This document shows positions 41,440 through 51,821 of a stretch of 64,000 nucleotides of DNA, piece by piece. The translations under genes were made by a program, and so were the position numbers. Each line of letters opens with the position of its first letter. Positions within the stretch are counted from its first letter, which is position 1. The DNA is taken from the NCBI GenBank assembly GCA_009829735.1, contig CM020620.1, positions 15,845,186 to 15,909,185 of the forward strand. Direction: 5' to 3'. The DNA comes from Pyropia yezoensis (lineage: Eukaryota; Rhodophyta; Bangiophyceae; Bangiales; Bangiaceae). The notes under the pieces are model-generated. The model was not told where the DNA came from. It searched no databases and saw nothing but the letters and a program-made list of their open reading frames with translations.

Positions 41440-43800
41440 ATTGGCAATGTCTGCCTGCTTTTTTTTTTCGCCTCCCCCCCCCGCCCTGCGGGCGGCGAGG
41501 CCGCGCCGCACTGCCGCCACCCGACAGCCGTTGGCCTGTGCGGTGGGTGCAACCCTCCCCCGGGCCCACCACCGCCACGGAGCGCGCGGGGCCACCGAGG
41601 TGAGGGCGGGGGACGTGATGGCGCCTGCTGCGCCGTCACCGCTGGTTGCCCGCAGCATCCCCGTCACGGCGGCGGTGGCGGTGGCGTCCTCGCTGACGAG
41701 GCCAGCCGTTGTCCTCCGCCGCGGTGGGGGTGCCAGCCGCGGCCCGCTCCCTGCGCGACTTTCACGGCGGCACCCCGACCCTCTTGATGTGGGCGCCCGT
41801 CGCGTCGAGGGCTGGGGTTGCCAGGCGTTGGGACTGCCCCTGGCCGCGACTGCCGGGCTCCCACGGGCCGTGGCCTGCGGAAGGGGGAGGCGGCGGCAGC
41901 GGCCTTGACGGCGGCGGCGGCGGTGGCGATGGTGGTGGTAGTGAGTGCCTGTTGCGGAACGGCGGTGCGTCCGTGGCAAGGGACGGCGGCAACTACTGAT
42001 CGCCGCCCCCCTGTGCCACTACCCCGCCCAAGTATGGACTTGCCATCCTCTGGGCGGGAGGACGCCACCACCGTTTGCATCCCGTCCTCCGCAGTGCCAC
42101 CCACGGCTGGGTATGCGGCAAGGTGTGGCAGGTAGCTGCATAGCCGCTGTCGGCACCACCGCGCCCACCCCGGCGCAGCGGGTGGCTGAGGATCCGCGGT
42201 AAGCGTATGAAGACGCTTTGGGCGGCGGTAAGCGAGTGGACCTCCATCACTGATGGAAGGAAGGGAGGGCAGGTGCCTGCAACTAGGGGCGCAGCCTGCC
42301 CGACCCGGGCGACGAATGAGGGACTCTGCGGAGGGCACCCCTAAGGGGGTACTAGGGACGCCAGCCCGCTAGGGGCGGGCGCCGCCTGAGAGTGCTATTT
42401 AGTCATGGGCCCCGGGGACTAGCCCCAGGACCGGGGGAGGGAGGAGAACCATCTGAAGAACCTTTTTGGACACTTGCACTGCCAAGGGAACTGCACCCGC
42501 GCACAGACGTGCGGGGTGGGACTTCACGTGCTTTACAACAGTGCCGACTCCCTCTGCAAGTAGAGTACCACTAAAGTACTATGTCGCACCGTCTGGTCTG
42601 TTGCTGAGAAAGCTCTTGTACCTATGTGCAGTACAGAACGTCTACGTCCCCTCCAATGCCCGGCAATGCGCCGTGCTGCTTGCTGCCCCAAAGTCACCGC
42701 CCCGACAGCCAGGCGGCCAGCACGGTCGCCGCGACCCCCCCCCCCACCACCAGCACGCCCCACACCACCCTTCCCTCTTGTTCCCATTGCTTGCGGGCTG
42801 CTGTCTGTTATGTATGCCAGACATGCCGTGAAGGGGGGAGAGCGCTACAGCGAAGCCACGCACGTCTCTGATGCTGAGATGCCTCCTCACAACAGAAAAG
42901 TGCCGTCGCCTATGGCTGCTGCTCCCAACCGTGAGAGTGCTCCCCACAGGCACCCTTGGCAGCAGCAGCAACAAACCTCTTTCGCAGCGGCGGCAACCAA
43001 CCCAACGCCGACCGTGTACTGAAAGAGCCGCTGACGCCGCAGCCACCACGGCGCCCCCCTGTACAAAACGCCCTCTTCCCGCCGTCAGCGCCCCACCCCC
43101 CCCCCCCCCCCCCATACCACAAGAGACATCGCCGCCGCTAGCGGCCCACCCCCGCCCCCCCACCCACACCGCCATCCGTGCAGCACCCCCGCCACCGCCT
43201 GTCCCCTGCTCAACTCCCCCACCCCCCAAAAGAGAACAGTCGCCGCCGCCGCGGCCCCCCGAGAAGGCATCGGCGCCGCCACCCACACGGAGCCAGCCCC
43301 CAAAAGATAAACCGCCGCCGTCACCGTCCCGCTCCAACAGCACCGCTACCGCTGCCGCCGCCGCCCCGCCGCCCCCACGAAACGTACTCACCTCCACCGC
43401 CACGGTCCCACCCCCCCATCCTCTCAATGCAAAAGAGAAGCAAAGAAAACAGCGCCGCCGCCAGCGTCTTGCCCTCCCACGCCCCACAGAGACACCGCCA
43501 CGGCCAGCCTCACAGCCCACCACCCCACAAACAAACAGCCTCGCTGGCGCCACCGTCTCGCCCCCCCCCCCCCCCCCCCAAACAACAGAGCACCGGCGCC
43601 GCCACCCACCCCAAGCCACCTCGCCCAAAAAACAACGCCGCCGCCACCGTCCCGCCCCGGGACCCGCACAAGCAAAGCACGGCCGCCACCTCGCCTACCC
43701 TACACTTCCCCCACGCGAGCGCCACCGCCGCCGACAGGACTTTACCCCCGGGGTTCCCCCAGCACGCAGAACTTAACAGAGTACTGCTCGTTTCAGTTCA
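41440..43800. other. No assignable gene; degenerate Pro/Ala-coding repeats
   Basis: A minus-strand stretch near 42110-41960 reads GGTAEDGMQTVVASSRPEDG and may be an exon, but it cannot be delimited. From about 42,950 to 43,760 the plus strand is a degenerate repeat of CCCCCC-, CCGCCGCCAC- and AAAAGA-like phrases. GC-rich inverted segments occur at 42362-42445, for example GCCCGC TAGGG GCGGGC. Confidence 0.4.
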
Positions 43801-44072
43801 CAACTTTCCGTACTTGGGCGCCGCATTGCACTCGATGATAGTCCAAGGCCGGTGGCGGTGCGCGCGCGGGGCTGCGCGAAGCGCGGGCTGACGAGAGAGA
43901 GGTTTTCCCAGCCCCCCGCACGTTCCTTGCCAGCTGGCATCATGCAATGATTGTGGCCCTGCAGGGCCACACCAGGCCCACGAGCCGCCCGCCGTGGGAT
44001 CACGTGACGTTGCCGACCGCGCGTTGCGGGCCGCGGCGCTGCCATCCTCGCGGGCACCTCCTCCCCACAACA

Positions 44073-44120
44073 CCCCCCCCCCCCCCCCCCCCCCCACCCC
44101 CCCCTCCCCCCCCCCCCCCT
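44073..44120 (+). repeat. Long poly-C tract
   Basis: Twenty-three consecutive C (44073-44095) followed by further C runs broken by single A and T. It lies far upstream of the glycosyltransferase gene. Lengths may be unreliable. Confidence 0.85.
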
Positions 44121-45310
44121 TCTCCCTTTGCCGCGCAGCCGGCCAATAAATTCCGTATCGGCTGCGCTTCCTTCACCCCGCGCCCGAGCGCCGGGGAATG
44201 GAGCCAGGGGGAAGGGGCGGGGGGGAAGGGGGTGCAGGGGGGGAATGGCGGGGGGAGGGAAGGACGGAGCGTGGGCGCCTTGGCGGCGACCGCCTCCCCC
44301 CTCACCCCTGACCCTCCCCCGCCTCCCCCCCCCCCCCCCCCCAATCCCTCGGCTACCGTCCAATGCGCGGCCCGCCGCCGCGTCGTCACAGCCCGGCGGC
44401 GGCCACCGTCTTTTTTTATTGCGTAGGGTGCCGGCGGAGAGGGAGGGGGGGGGGGAGGGGGGGGGGGGGTGGCGGGCGCCGAGAGAGGCGCCGCCGCTCA
44501 CCGCGTCACCAGACCCCTCTCCCGTCCCCTCCCGCCGACCCACGTACCTCCCCCCCCGCTCCCCAGAGCGGCGGTCGTGGGGCAAGCATGAGCCGCCGCG
44601 GCAACCGCCCAGGCAGAGCTCACCGCGGCGCCGAGTCGGAGGGGCGGCAAGGCGGCGTCTCGGGGGTGGGGGGGGGGGGGGGTTCCCCGCCGCCGTCACC
44701 CGCCTTGCGCACCGCAGGCGGCAGGACGGCGCGGCGCCCGCGGCACCGCCCGCCGCGGCGGGCCGCCGCTGCCGCCGCCGGCGCCAGCCCGTCGGTCCGC
44801 GGCTGCTTGGCGCAGCGGCAGTCGGGTTCCCCCCCCCCCCCCACCACCGCCCCCCCGGCCGCCACGACCCCCCCCGGCCGCCACCAACCCCCCCCCGCCA
44901 CCCACACCCACGCGCTGCCAGTCGGGGTGCCACGTCCCGTCGGACGGTGCGTGCAGCGGCGGTGCACGCCCCACCCCCGCGGCTGGTGGGCGGGGGGTAG
45001 GGGCAGCCGCCGGGGGGGCTGGGGGTTGTCGGCGGGGGCGCACCACCCGACCGTGGCGGGTACCCCCTTCCCCCCCCCCTCCCCTCCGTCATCCTCCCGC
45101 TCCCTCTGCTCCACCCACCCCCCCCCCCACCCCCCCCCCCCACCCCCCACACCCACCCGTCACCCACGGCGGCTGGGTTCACCCGTACCTTCCGTCCCCC
45201 CCCCTCCTCCACCACTCGCCCCTCCCCTTCCTCCCCCCGACCCCCCCCCCCGCCCTTCCGCCCTCTTCCCTCCCCCGACACGGCCGCCCGCACCGCGGGG
45301 GGGCGTCTCC

Positions 45311-45574
45311 ATGACGGGCCATCCCCCGCCCACCCACCCCACGGCCGTCGCGGCCAGCCCAGCGGCCGCCCCCTCCCCCTCCTCCCCCCCACCACCGGGC
45401 GGGCGCCCCCCGCCGAGCCGCACCGCGCCGCGGTCCCCCGGCTCCCCTCGCGGGGCGGCGGCCAGCAGCTCCGCGCCCGTCGCAGCCGCCGCCACCCCTA
45501 CACCCCACCCACAAGGCGGCCGCACCGGCGGCGGCGGCTGCAGCGGCATCGACAGCAGCCGCAGTGGAGGCGGC

Positions 45575-45605
<31 letters not shown>

Positions 45606-45890
45606 GCAGCGGCGGCGGCAGCGGTAGTGGCGGCAGCGGTGCCCGCGGCGGCGGCAGAGGCGGCGGCGGTGCCGGTGGCGGTGGTGGTGGCGGCGGTGGC
45701 GGCGGCGGCGGCGGCGGGCGGTTCCGCGTCGCCCTGGGGGCCACCGCCGCGGCAGCGGCGGTGGCGATGCTGGTGTTTGCCAGCCCCGGGGGGGGGGTCG
45801 GCGCCGGCGGACGCGTCGTCCGCGTCGGCGGTGGCGGCGGCGGCGGCGGTGGTGCCGGCGGCGGCGGCGGCGGCCGTGGCGGCGGTGGTA

Positions 45891-45927
<37 letters not shown>

Positions 45928-46975
45928 GGGCGGGGACTCGTGGCCTGGCTGGGCGGCGATGCTAGTGGGCGCCGCGGCGGGCCCCCCCCCCCCCGTGGCC
46001 CCCCCCGCCGAGGCGATTGAGGTGGCGCGGCACCCCGCCCTGGGCGGCGGCCGCCGCTCCCTCTGCCGCCTCCCCTCCCCCTGCGTGCCGCAGGGGGGCG
46101 GGCGGCTGTCCCTCCCCGCCTGGGCCGCCGCCTACGCCGCCACGCTGGCGTCAGAGTGTGGGCTGGAGGCGGGGGCGGTCACGTACCGGCAGGCGGAGCC
46201 AGCGGCCGTCAACTGGACGGCCGCAGCGGACCTGCTGTCGCCGGTGGTGGTGCGGGCGCACATGGCGCATCTGGTGCAGGATGTGGTGCACTTCCCGCTG
46301 GGCCTGGCGGGCGTCCTCGGCACCCCGGGCCTGGCCGCCGGCCGCTGCGGCCGGCGGGCGTGGCGGGGGCGCCTCGGCCGGCGGGGGTGCGGCCTGGGCA
46401 CCCCAGGGGGGGCGCCCCGCGGGGGGCTCCGGCCGGCGCTGCTGGCGCCCCCGCCGCTGGTGGGCGACCCCGACGCCCCCGCCGCCGCTGCCGCCGCCGC
46501 CGCCGCCGGGGGGGGCGCCAACGCCGACTGGGGGCGCCGCCTCCTCCGCCTGGCCGCCGGCGCCTACCCGGCCGGGCTGGCGGTCATTGACGCGGGCGCG
46601 CCGGGGGGGACCTGCTTCCGCTCCGTCTTTGTCTTTGGGGGGGGGCGCGGGGAGGTGGGCGCCGCCGCCCTGGGGCCCGACAACCCCTTTTGGGCCGCCG
46701 CGGGGATCGACCGCACCCCGCGCACGCCGCTGGGAGCGGGCGGTGGCGGCGACGGCAGCGGCGGCGGCGGGGCGTCGTGCGCGACCGCCCGGTACACGGT
46801 GCTCAACCGGCTCGACGCGCGGCGGCTGCAGCGGGCCGAGACGGTGGCGGACGGGATTGCGGTGCTGACGGGGCGTGCGGGGGGGGGGGGGACCGCCGCG
46901 GCGGGGGCGGCGGCGGCCGCCGCGGCGGCCGCGACGGCGGCGGCGGCGCAGGCGGCGGCGGCGGCGGCGGGGGGC

Positions 46976-47007
<32 letters not shown>

Positions 47008-47584
47008 CCCCCCGCCGCCGCCGCCCCCAGTGACGGTGGTGGCGTTTGACGGCACCCCCCGGACGCCCTTTTCCTCCCAGCGCGCGCTCATTGGGGCGAC
47101 GAGCACGCTCGTCGCCGCGCACGGCGCCGGGCTGGCCAACCTCCTCTTCCTCCGCCCCGGCTCGACGGTCATTGAGGTGTTCCCCTTTGGCTACACCCCC
47201 CACATCTTTGAGGAGCTGGCCGCCGCCCTGGGCGTCCGCCACATTGGCGTCATGGCCGCCCCCGACGGGCAGGGCGTCGCCGACTGCCTCCGCACCGCCC
47301 ACGGGGGGGCGGGCGCGTCGGCGGCGGCCGTGACGGGCCTGCCGCGGGTGCTGGCCGACTGGGCCGCCGCCGCCGCCGCCTACCCGTCGCACATGCGGCC
47401 GCCGGGGGAGGCCCTGCAGGGGCTGGTGCCCGCCGCCGACGACCCGCTGCAGTGGCACGGCCTGTCGGCTGTCGCGCCGGCGCTGTCGTCGGTGCGGCCG
47501 TGCCTCCGTGCGCAGCCGCTGCGGCTGCGGCCCGAGGCACTGGCCATGGCCGCCGTCACCGCGGCGGGGTGCCGGAAAGGATAA
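45311..47584 (+). CDS. GT61-type (DUF563) glycosyltransferase, type II membrane protein
   Basis: Glycosyltransferase, probably Golgi, adding sugars such as xylose or arabinose to glycans; the actual sugar is not known. Start chosen at ATG 45311; the frame is open further upstream with another ATG at 44588, but that stretch is broken up by C runs and adds only low complexity. Length 757 residues to TAA at 47582. An N-terminal Pro/Ala/Gly-rich tail leads to a single membrane anchor (VALGATAAAAAVAMLVFA, about residues 138-155), then a Gly-rich stem. The lumenal domain has TARYTVLNRLDARRLQ, like the family's R...R..N motif, and the diagnostic ATSTLVAAHGAGLANLLFL followed by GSTVIEVFPFGY (about residues 597-627). 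Ala and Gly runs interrupt the domain. It converges with the next gene across 286 bp. Confidence 0.75.
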
Positions 47585-47870
47585 AAGGGCGGAGGTGGGG
47601 GGGGGTAGGGGTGGGTGGGAAGGGGGTGGGCAGGATGTCGGGGTAGCTGCGTGTGGGTGGGGTGATGGGGGGGGCACGGCAGCGGCAGGAAGAAGGGCAG
47701 CGGAAAGAGCACACGGCAACGGGGAAAACAGAAGAAACGGACGTGAGAGCACACACTCCAAGACGCACGTTGCGGCGCGCGCCGGGCGGCAGGGGGGGCA
47801 CGCCACCCGCCACCGATAAGTTGGCCACCGCCCCCGCCGGCCGCCTCCCACCCAACCCCCGCCCGCCCCC
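47585..47870. other. Shared 3' region between converging genes
   Basis: Short spacer between the ends of the glycosyltransferase and TPP-enzyme genes. No gene or clear AATAAA signal is seen. Confidence 0.5.
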
Positions 47871-49733
47871 TCAGTTGTGGCTGGTCATCCGCCCCGACTC
47901 GGTCCCCGCCGACGGGTCGATGCGCACATTAACCACCGCCGGCACCCGCGCGGCGAGCGCCTTGGCCAGCACCTCCCGCAGCACCGCCGGGTCCTCGACG
48001 TAGTAGCCCTCCCCCCCAAACGCCGTCGCCAGCGCCTCGTACCGGGCGGCGGGCACAAACGAGGTCGGCGGCGGGTCGGCCGCCCAGGCGCCTGCCCCGC
48101 TGGTCCCCGTCCCACCATAGATGCCCCCATTGTTAAACACCACCACCACAATGGGCAGGCGGTAGCGGCACGCCGTCTCCACCTCCATCCCCGAAAAGCC
48201 AAACGCCGAGTCCCCCTCAAGCGCCACCACCACCCCGGAGGGGCGGACGACGGCGGCGGCGAGGGCGTAGCCGAGGCCCACCCCCATGGTGCCCCACGTA
48301 CCCGCGTCGAGGCGGCAGCGGGGGCGCTCGTGGCTCAACACCGCCCGCCCAATGTCCATGGTGTTGGCACCTTCCGACGCGAGCGTCACGGCCGTGCCCG
48401 ACGCCTCGGCGGCGGCCATCGCGGCGGCCAGCACCGCCAGGGCGGCGTGAAAGTCCATGGGCGCCCCCGGGGGGGTGGGGGCGGCCAGGCGCGTCGCCAT
48501 CTTGGCCCCGTTGGCCGCCGCCTTGGCCGCCAGCGTGTCGGCCCAGTCGGCGGGCGCACCCCCCCAGCCGAGGCCCGTGGTGGGGTGGCCCCCCGCGGCG
48601 GCCGCCGCGGCGGTGGCGCCGTCCCCCCCGCCCACGGCAGCGGCGCCGCGCAGCGCCGCATGCAGCTGCGCCACCACCGTCGCGGCGTCGCCGAGCAGCC
48701 CAATGTGCCGCGCGCCCGCCGCGGCGGCGGTCGCGGCCGACGTGGCCAGGGAAGCGGCGTCCACGTCCACGTGCACAAACGTGACGTCGGGTGCCCACTT
48801 GGGCGGCGCCCCGTGGTGGAGCAGCCAGTTGAGGCGCGCGCCAACGACCAGCGCCACGTCGGCGCGGCCCAGCGCGAGCGACCGCGCCGCAATCGCCGCG
48901 GCGGGGTGGCTGTCGGGGATGGTGCCCTTGGCCATCGGGGTGGGCACAAACGGCAGCCGCGTGTCGTCCACAAGAGCGCGGAGGGGCGCCTCGGCGCCGC
49001 CCAGCGCGGCGCCCTTGCCCACAATCAGCAGCGGTCGGGCGGCGGCGGCGAGCGCTGCGGCGGCAGCTGCCACCCCCGCCACGGGCGCAGCGACAGACAC
49101 CCGCCGGGGCGCACCGCCAGCGCCGTCGCCGTCGCCGTTGCCGTCGCCGTCAGCGGGTGGCGGCGGTGGGGCGTCGGGCCCGACCCCCCCCACGGCCACC
49201 TCCACCTTGGCGTGAAGGACGGTGGTGGGGAGGTCCACGTACACCCCCCCCGGCATCCCCTCCATCGATGTCGCGACGGCGCCCGCGACGGCCACCGCCA
49301 GCCCGCCGATGGCGTCCACCTTGACAACCGCCTTGGCCAGCGGCGCCGCCGCGGCGGCTTGGTCCAGCTCCTGGAAGGCCCCCCGCCCGACCAGCGCCGG
49401 GTCACAGCTCCCCGAGAGCGCCACGAGCGGCCACCCATTCGCACCCGCCCCAGCAATGCCGGCGAGCGCGTGGACGAGGCCCGGCCCCGAGACGGAGAGG
49501 AGCGCCCCCACCGACCGCCCGGCGGTGAGGTAGCCGACGGCGGCGGCGGCGTAGCCGGCGGCCTGCTCGTTGCGGCAGCTGATGAAGCGGATGCCCGCCG
49601 TCTGCGCCGCGGGCGCCAGCGCCGTCACGGGGATGCCGACGACGCCAAACATGTACCGCACGCCGGCGGCGTGGAGCGCCCGTGCGGTGAGGGTGTAGCC
49701 GTCGATGGACTCGGTTTCGGGGGGGGGGGCCAT
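47871..49733 (-). CDS. 2-hydroxyacyl-CoA lyase / oxalyl-CoA decarboxylase family enzyme
   Basis: Thiamine-diphosphate enzyme of the HACL/OXC group, which cleaves 2-hydroxyacyl-CoA (alpha-oxidation) or decarboxylates oxalyl-CoA. ATG at 49733 (GCCATGG), TGA at 47871, 620 residues, intronless. The pyrimidine-binding domain carries the catalytic Glu56 in SCRNEQAAGY and the family phrase SVSGPGLVHALAG. The central domain has a short low-complexity insert (about residues 180-215). The PP-binding domain has the cofactor motif LEGDSAFGFSGMEVE, ending in VVFNNGGIYGG (about residues 500-535). Length is slightly above the usual 560-580 because of the insert. The C terminus is TSHN; animal HACL1 is peroxisomal through a C-terminal tripeptide, and SHN is not a canonical one. 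Motifs do not separate lyase from decarboxylase. The gene diverges from the TFIIS-like gene. Confidence 0.85.
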   Translation of the reverse strand: MAPPPETESIDGYTLTARALHAAGVRYMFGVVGIPVTALAPAAQTAGIRFISCRNEQAAGYAAAAVGYLTAGRSVGALLSVSGPGLVHALAGIAGAGANGWPLVALSGSCDPALVGRGAFQELDQAAAAAPLAKAVVKVDAIGGLAVAVAGAVATSMEGMPGGVYVDLPTTVLHAKVEVAVGGVGPDAPPPPPADGDGNGDGDGAGGAPRRVSVAAPVAGVAAAAAALAAAARPLLIVGKGAALGGAEAPLRALVDDTRLPFVPTPMAKGTIPDSHPAAAIAARSLALGRADVALVVGARLNWLLHHGAPPKWAPDVTFVHVDVDAASLATSAATAAAAGARHIGLLGDAATVVAQLHAALRGAAAVGGGDGATAAAAAAGGHPTTGLGWGGAPADWADTLAAKAAANGAKMATRLAAPTPPGAPMDFHAALAVLAAAMAAAEASGTAVTLASEGANTMDIGRAVLSHERPRCRLDAGTWGTMGVGLGYALAAAVVRPSGVVVALEGDSAFGFSGMEVETACRYRLPIVVVVFNNGGIYGGTGTSGAGAWAADPPPTSFVPAARYEALATAFGGEGYYVEDPAVLREVLAKALAARVPAVVNVRIDPSAGTESGRMTSHN

Positions 49734-50419
49734 GGCGGGCGTGGGGAGGGGAGGGAGGGGAAGGAGGGGGGGGAGTGTGGGGGGCACCGTGTGGCCGCGG
49801 ACAGGCGGGTGTAGCGGAGAGGAGACAGTGTTTGTACAGCACAGCACGAAAACGAAGGGGAATGATGATAGCGGGCAGGGGCGACGGCCTGTCGGAAACG
49901 CAAAGACCCCTGGCGATTACCTACCGGGGCGGAAGGGGAGAGAACCAGGGCGGAGGGACGGAGAAGCAGAAGCAGAAGCAAACCGCTGCAGGTGGTAGTT
50001 CAGGGACAGGCCGTGGAAGGGATCGGCTGCATCCAGCGCTGCAGCGACCGCCCCTCTGCAGCTGCACCGCTCGCACCAACCTTGCTGATCCGAGCCGGCT
50101 GGCAGCTGCCGGCAGCTGGCCCCCAGAGTGCGAGGATGCGGAGGGGGTCTACTTTGTTTTTGGACAGCCCCCCTTGTGGCCACCGCGGCGCGCTCGGCGG
50201 CGCGCCAAAAAAAAAAAAAAAGCGTGCGCTGCACGCAAGCTCGTCTGCGTCCGACCAGCGCTCCTCCCCCGCACGCCCTGCCCCGTCGCGGCCGGTGTGT
50301 GCCGCCCTCACCCGCCCCCCTCGCCCTTTCCGTTGCGTCCTCGTCCCCGCTCCACTGGAAGCCGCTCGCCGTCTGTGCGGCATCGTTTGGCGTGGCCTGC
50401 GGCGGCGGCCGTGACAACC
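49734..50419. promoter_or_regulatory. Bidirectional promoter region
   Basis: 686 bp between the divergent starts of the TPP enzyme (49733, minus) and the TFIIS-like gene (50420, plus). It must hold both promoters. No TATA box is obvious. An A15 tract at 50207-50221, flanked by GCGCGCC and GCGTGCGCTGC, is striking in this GC-rich DNA and could keep the region free of nucleosomes. Confidence 0.5.
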
Positions 50420-51607
50420 ATGGGCACGCCCACCGACGCCGCTGGCGGCGGCGGCAGCCGGGGTGGCGGCGGCAGCGGCAGCGGCCGACCTTCGGCGTCG
50501 ACGGCGGCGCTCAAGGTAGTGGATAGGCCCATTGCCAAGGCGTCCGCGCCGGCTGGCTTGGCACGGGGGGGGGCTGGGGGCAAGACCACCACCCCGTCGG
50601 ACCGCCGGGAGCGCGACCGTCACCGGGACCGGGACCGGGACCGGGAACGTGACCGGGACCGGGACCGGGACCGGGACCGGGACCGGGACCGGGACCGGGA
50701 CCGGGACCGCAACCGTGAGCGTGACCGCGACCGCGACGGCAACCGCGGCAGCCGTGGGGGCTCTGCCGGCGGGGACCGCCGCGACGGGGGCGGGGGTGAC
50801 CGGGACGCGGAGCCGCGGCGGCGCCGGGACGAGGATGGCGGTGACCGCCGAGAGCGGGACGGGGGCGGCGGCGCCCGCCGCCCGTCTTCGTCGCGGGGCG
50901 GCGCCACCGCCACTGCTGCCGCTGCCGCGGCGGCGGCGGCTGATGGCAGCGCCCGAGAGGGCTCCACGGAAGCTGCCCCCGCGCCCGCCCTCACCCCCGT
51001 CGGTGCCAGTGCCGGCACCGGCGCTGGCGCCGCCGCCGCTGCCAATGCCACACCCGGCACTGGCGATGTGGGTGTGCTGGCGCCCTTCCCCCCCCTCCCC
51101 CCCTCTGGCGACAAGATGCGCGACCGCGTGCGGGACCTGATGGCCGCGGCGCTCTACAAGGACACGGACGGCCTGCTGAGCGACAAGGCCGCCGCGGTGC
51201 CCGCGGCGGCGGCGGTCGAGGCGTCCATGTTTGCCGCCACCGGCACCGAGGCGGGGGGCGCGTACAAGGCCAAGTACCGGCAGCTGTCGTTTAACCTCAA
51301 GGACCCCAAAAACGTGGGCCTCCGCCGTGGCGTCCTGACGGGGGACCTCCCCCCAGATGTGCTGGTGGGGATGAGCAACGAGGAGCTGGCGAATGAGGAG
51401 ACCAAGGCGTACCGCAAGGACGTGGCGCAGACGATGCTCCGCGAGGCGCAGCCGGGGGGGAGCGCGCGTGCCACCACCGACATGTTCCGGTGTGGCAAGT
51501 GCAAGCAGCGGCGGACGACCTACCACCAGATGCAGACGCGGTCGGCGGATGAGCCGATGACGACATTTGTGTGCTGCTTGGAGTGTGGGAACCGGTGGAA
51601 GTGTTGA
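50420..51607 (+). CDS. TFIIS-like transcription elongation factor with RD tract
   Basis: Resembles TFIIS, which rescues stalled RNA polymerase II by stimulating cleavage of the nascent RNA. ATG at 50420 (ACCATGG), TGA at 51605, 395 residues, intronless. Residues 1-60 are Gly/Ser-rich. Residues about 65-110 form an Arg/Asp dipeptide tract (DRDRDRD), followed by charged disordered sequence. The central polymerase-binding domain (about 230-340) has KMRDRVRDLM, YRQLSFNLKDPKN and LRRGVLTGDL. The C-terminal zinc ribbon (about 358-395) has CGKCKQ and CLECGNRWKC, with the catalytic acidic pair in RSADEP. The usual N-terminal LW (TFIIS-N) domain is not seen; the RD region takes its place. Converges with HisI. 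Confidence 0.9.
   Translation: MGTPTDAAGGGGSRGGGGSGSGRPSASTAALKVVDRPIAKASAPAGLARGGAGGKTTTPSDRRERDRHRDRDRDRERDRDRDRDRDRDRDRDRDRDRNRERDRDRDGNRGSRGGSAGGDRRDGGGGDRDAEPRRRRDEDGGDRRERDGGGGARRPSSSRGGATATAAAAAAAAADGSAREGSTEAAPAPALTPVGASAGTGAGAAAAANATPGTGDVGVLAPFPPLPPSGDKMRDRVRDLMAAALYKDTDGLLSDKAAAVPAAAAVEASMFAATGTEAGGAYKAKYRQLSFNLKDPKNVGLRRGVLTGDLPPDVLVGMSNEELANEETKAYRKDVAQTMLREAQPGGSARATTDMFRCGKCKQRRTTYHQMQTRSADEPMTTFVCCLECGNRWKC
50621..50710 (+). repeat. (GACCGG)n hexanucleotide repeat
   Basis: About fourteen copies of GACCGG, nearly perfect, coding for the (RD)n tract of the TFIIS-like protein. The unit is a multiple of 3, so length change keeps the frame. Confidence 0.9.
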
Positions 51608-51821
51608 AGGGGAGCGCCGGGAAGCTGGAGGGGGTAGCAGATATGCGTTGGAGTGGGGCAAAGAGAGGCAGAGGGGTGCTGCCGTCCCGGCTGCCAGAAA
51701 ATGCAGGAAGTGGACGTACAGGTGTCGCTCGGTTGTCCTAGACAACGAAAAAATCAAAAGTCGAGACGGGGGAGAAAAGATGCCCGCGCAGGTCGTGACC
51801 GCCCGCCCACCCCGGAAAGAC

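Noticed and set aside
43773-45395. 540-codon minus-strand open frame
   Set aside because: Made of Gly/Arg runs opposite C-rich DNA, and antisense to the upstream part of the glycosyltransferase gene.
47877-49814. 645-codon plus-strand open frame
   Set aside because: Antisense to the TPP-enzyme gene, which has all family motifs. This frame shows only Gly/Arg/His composition.
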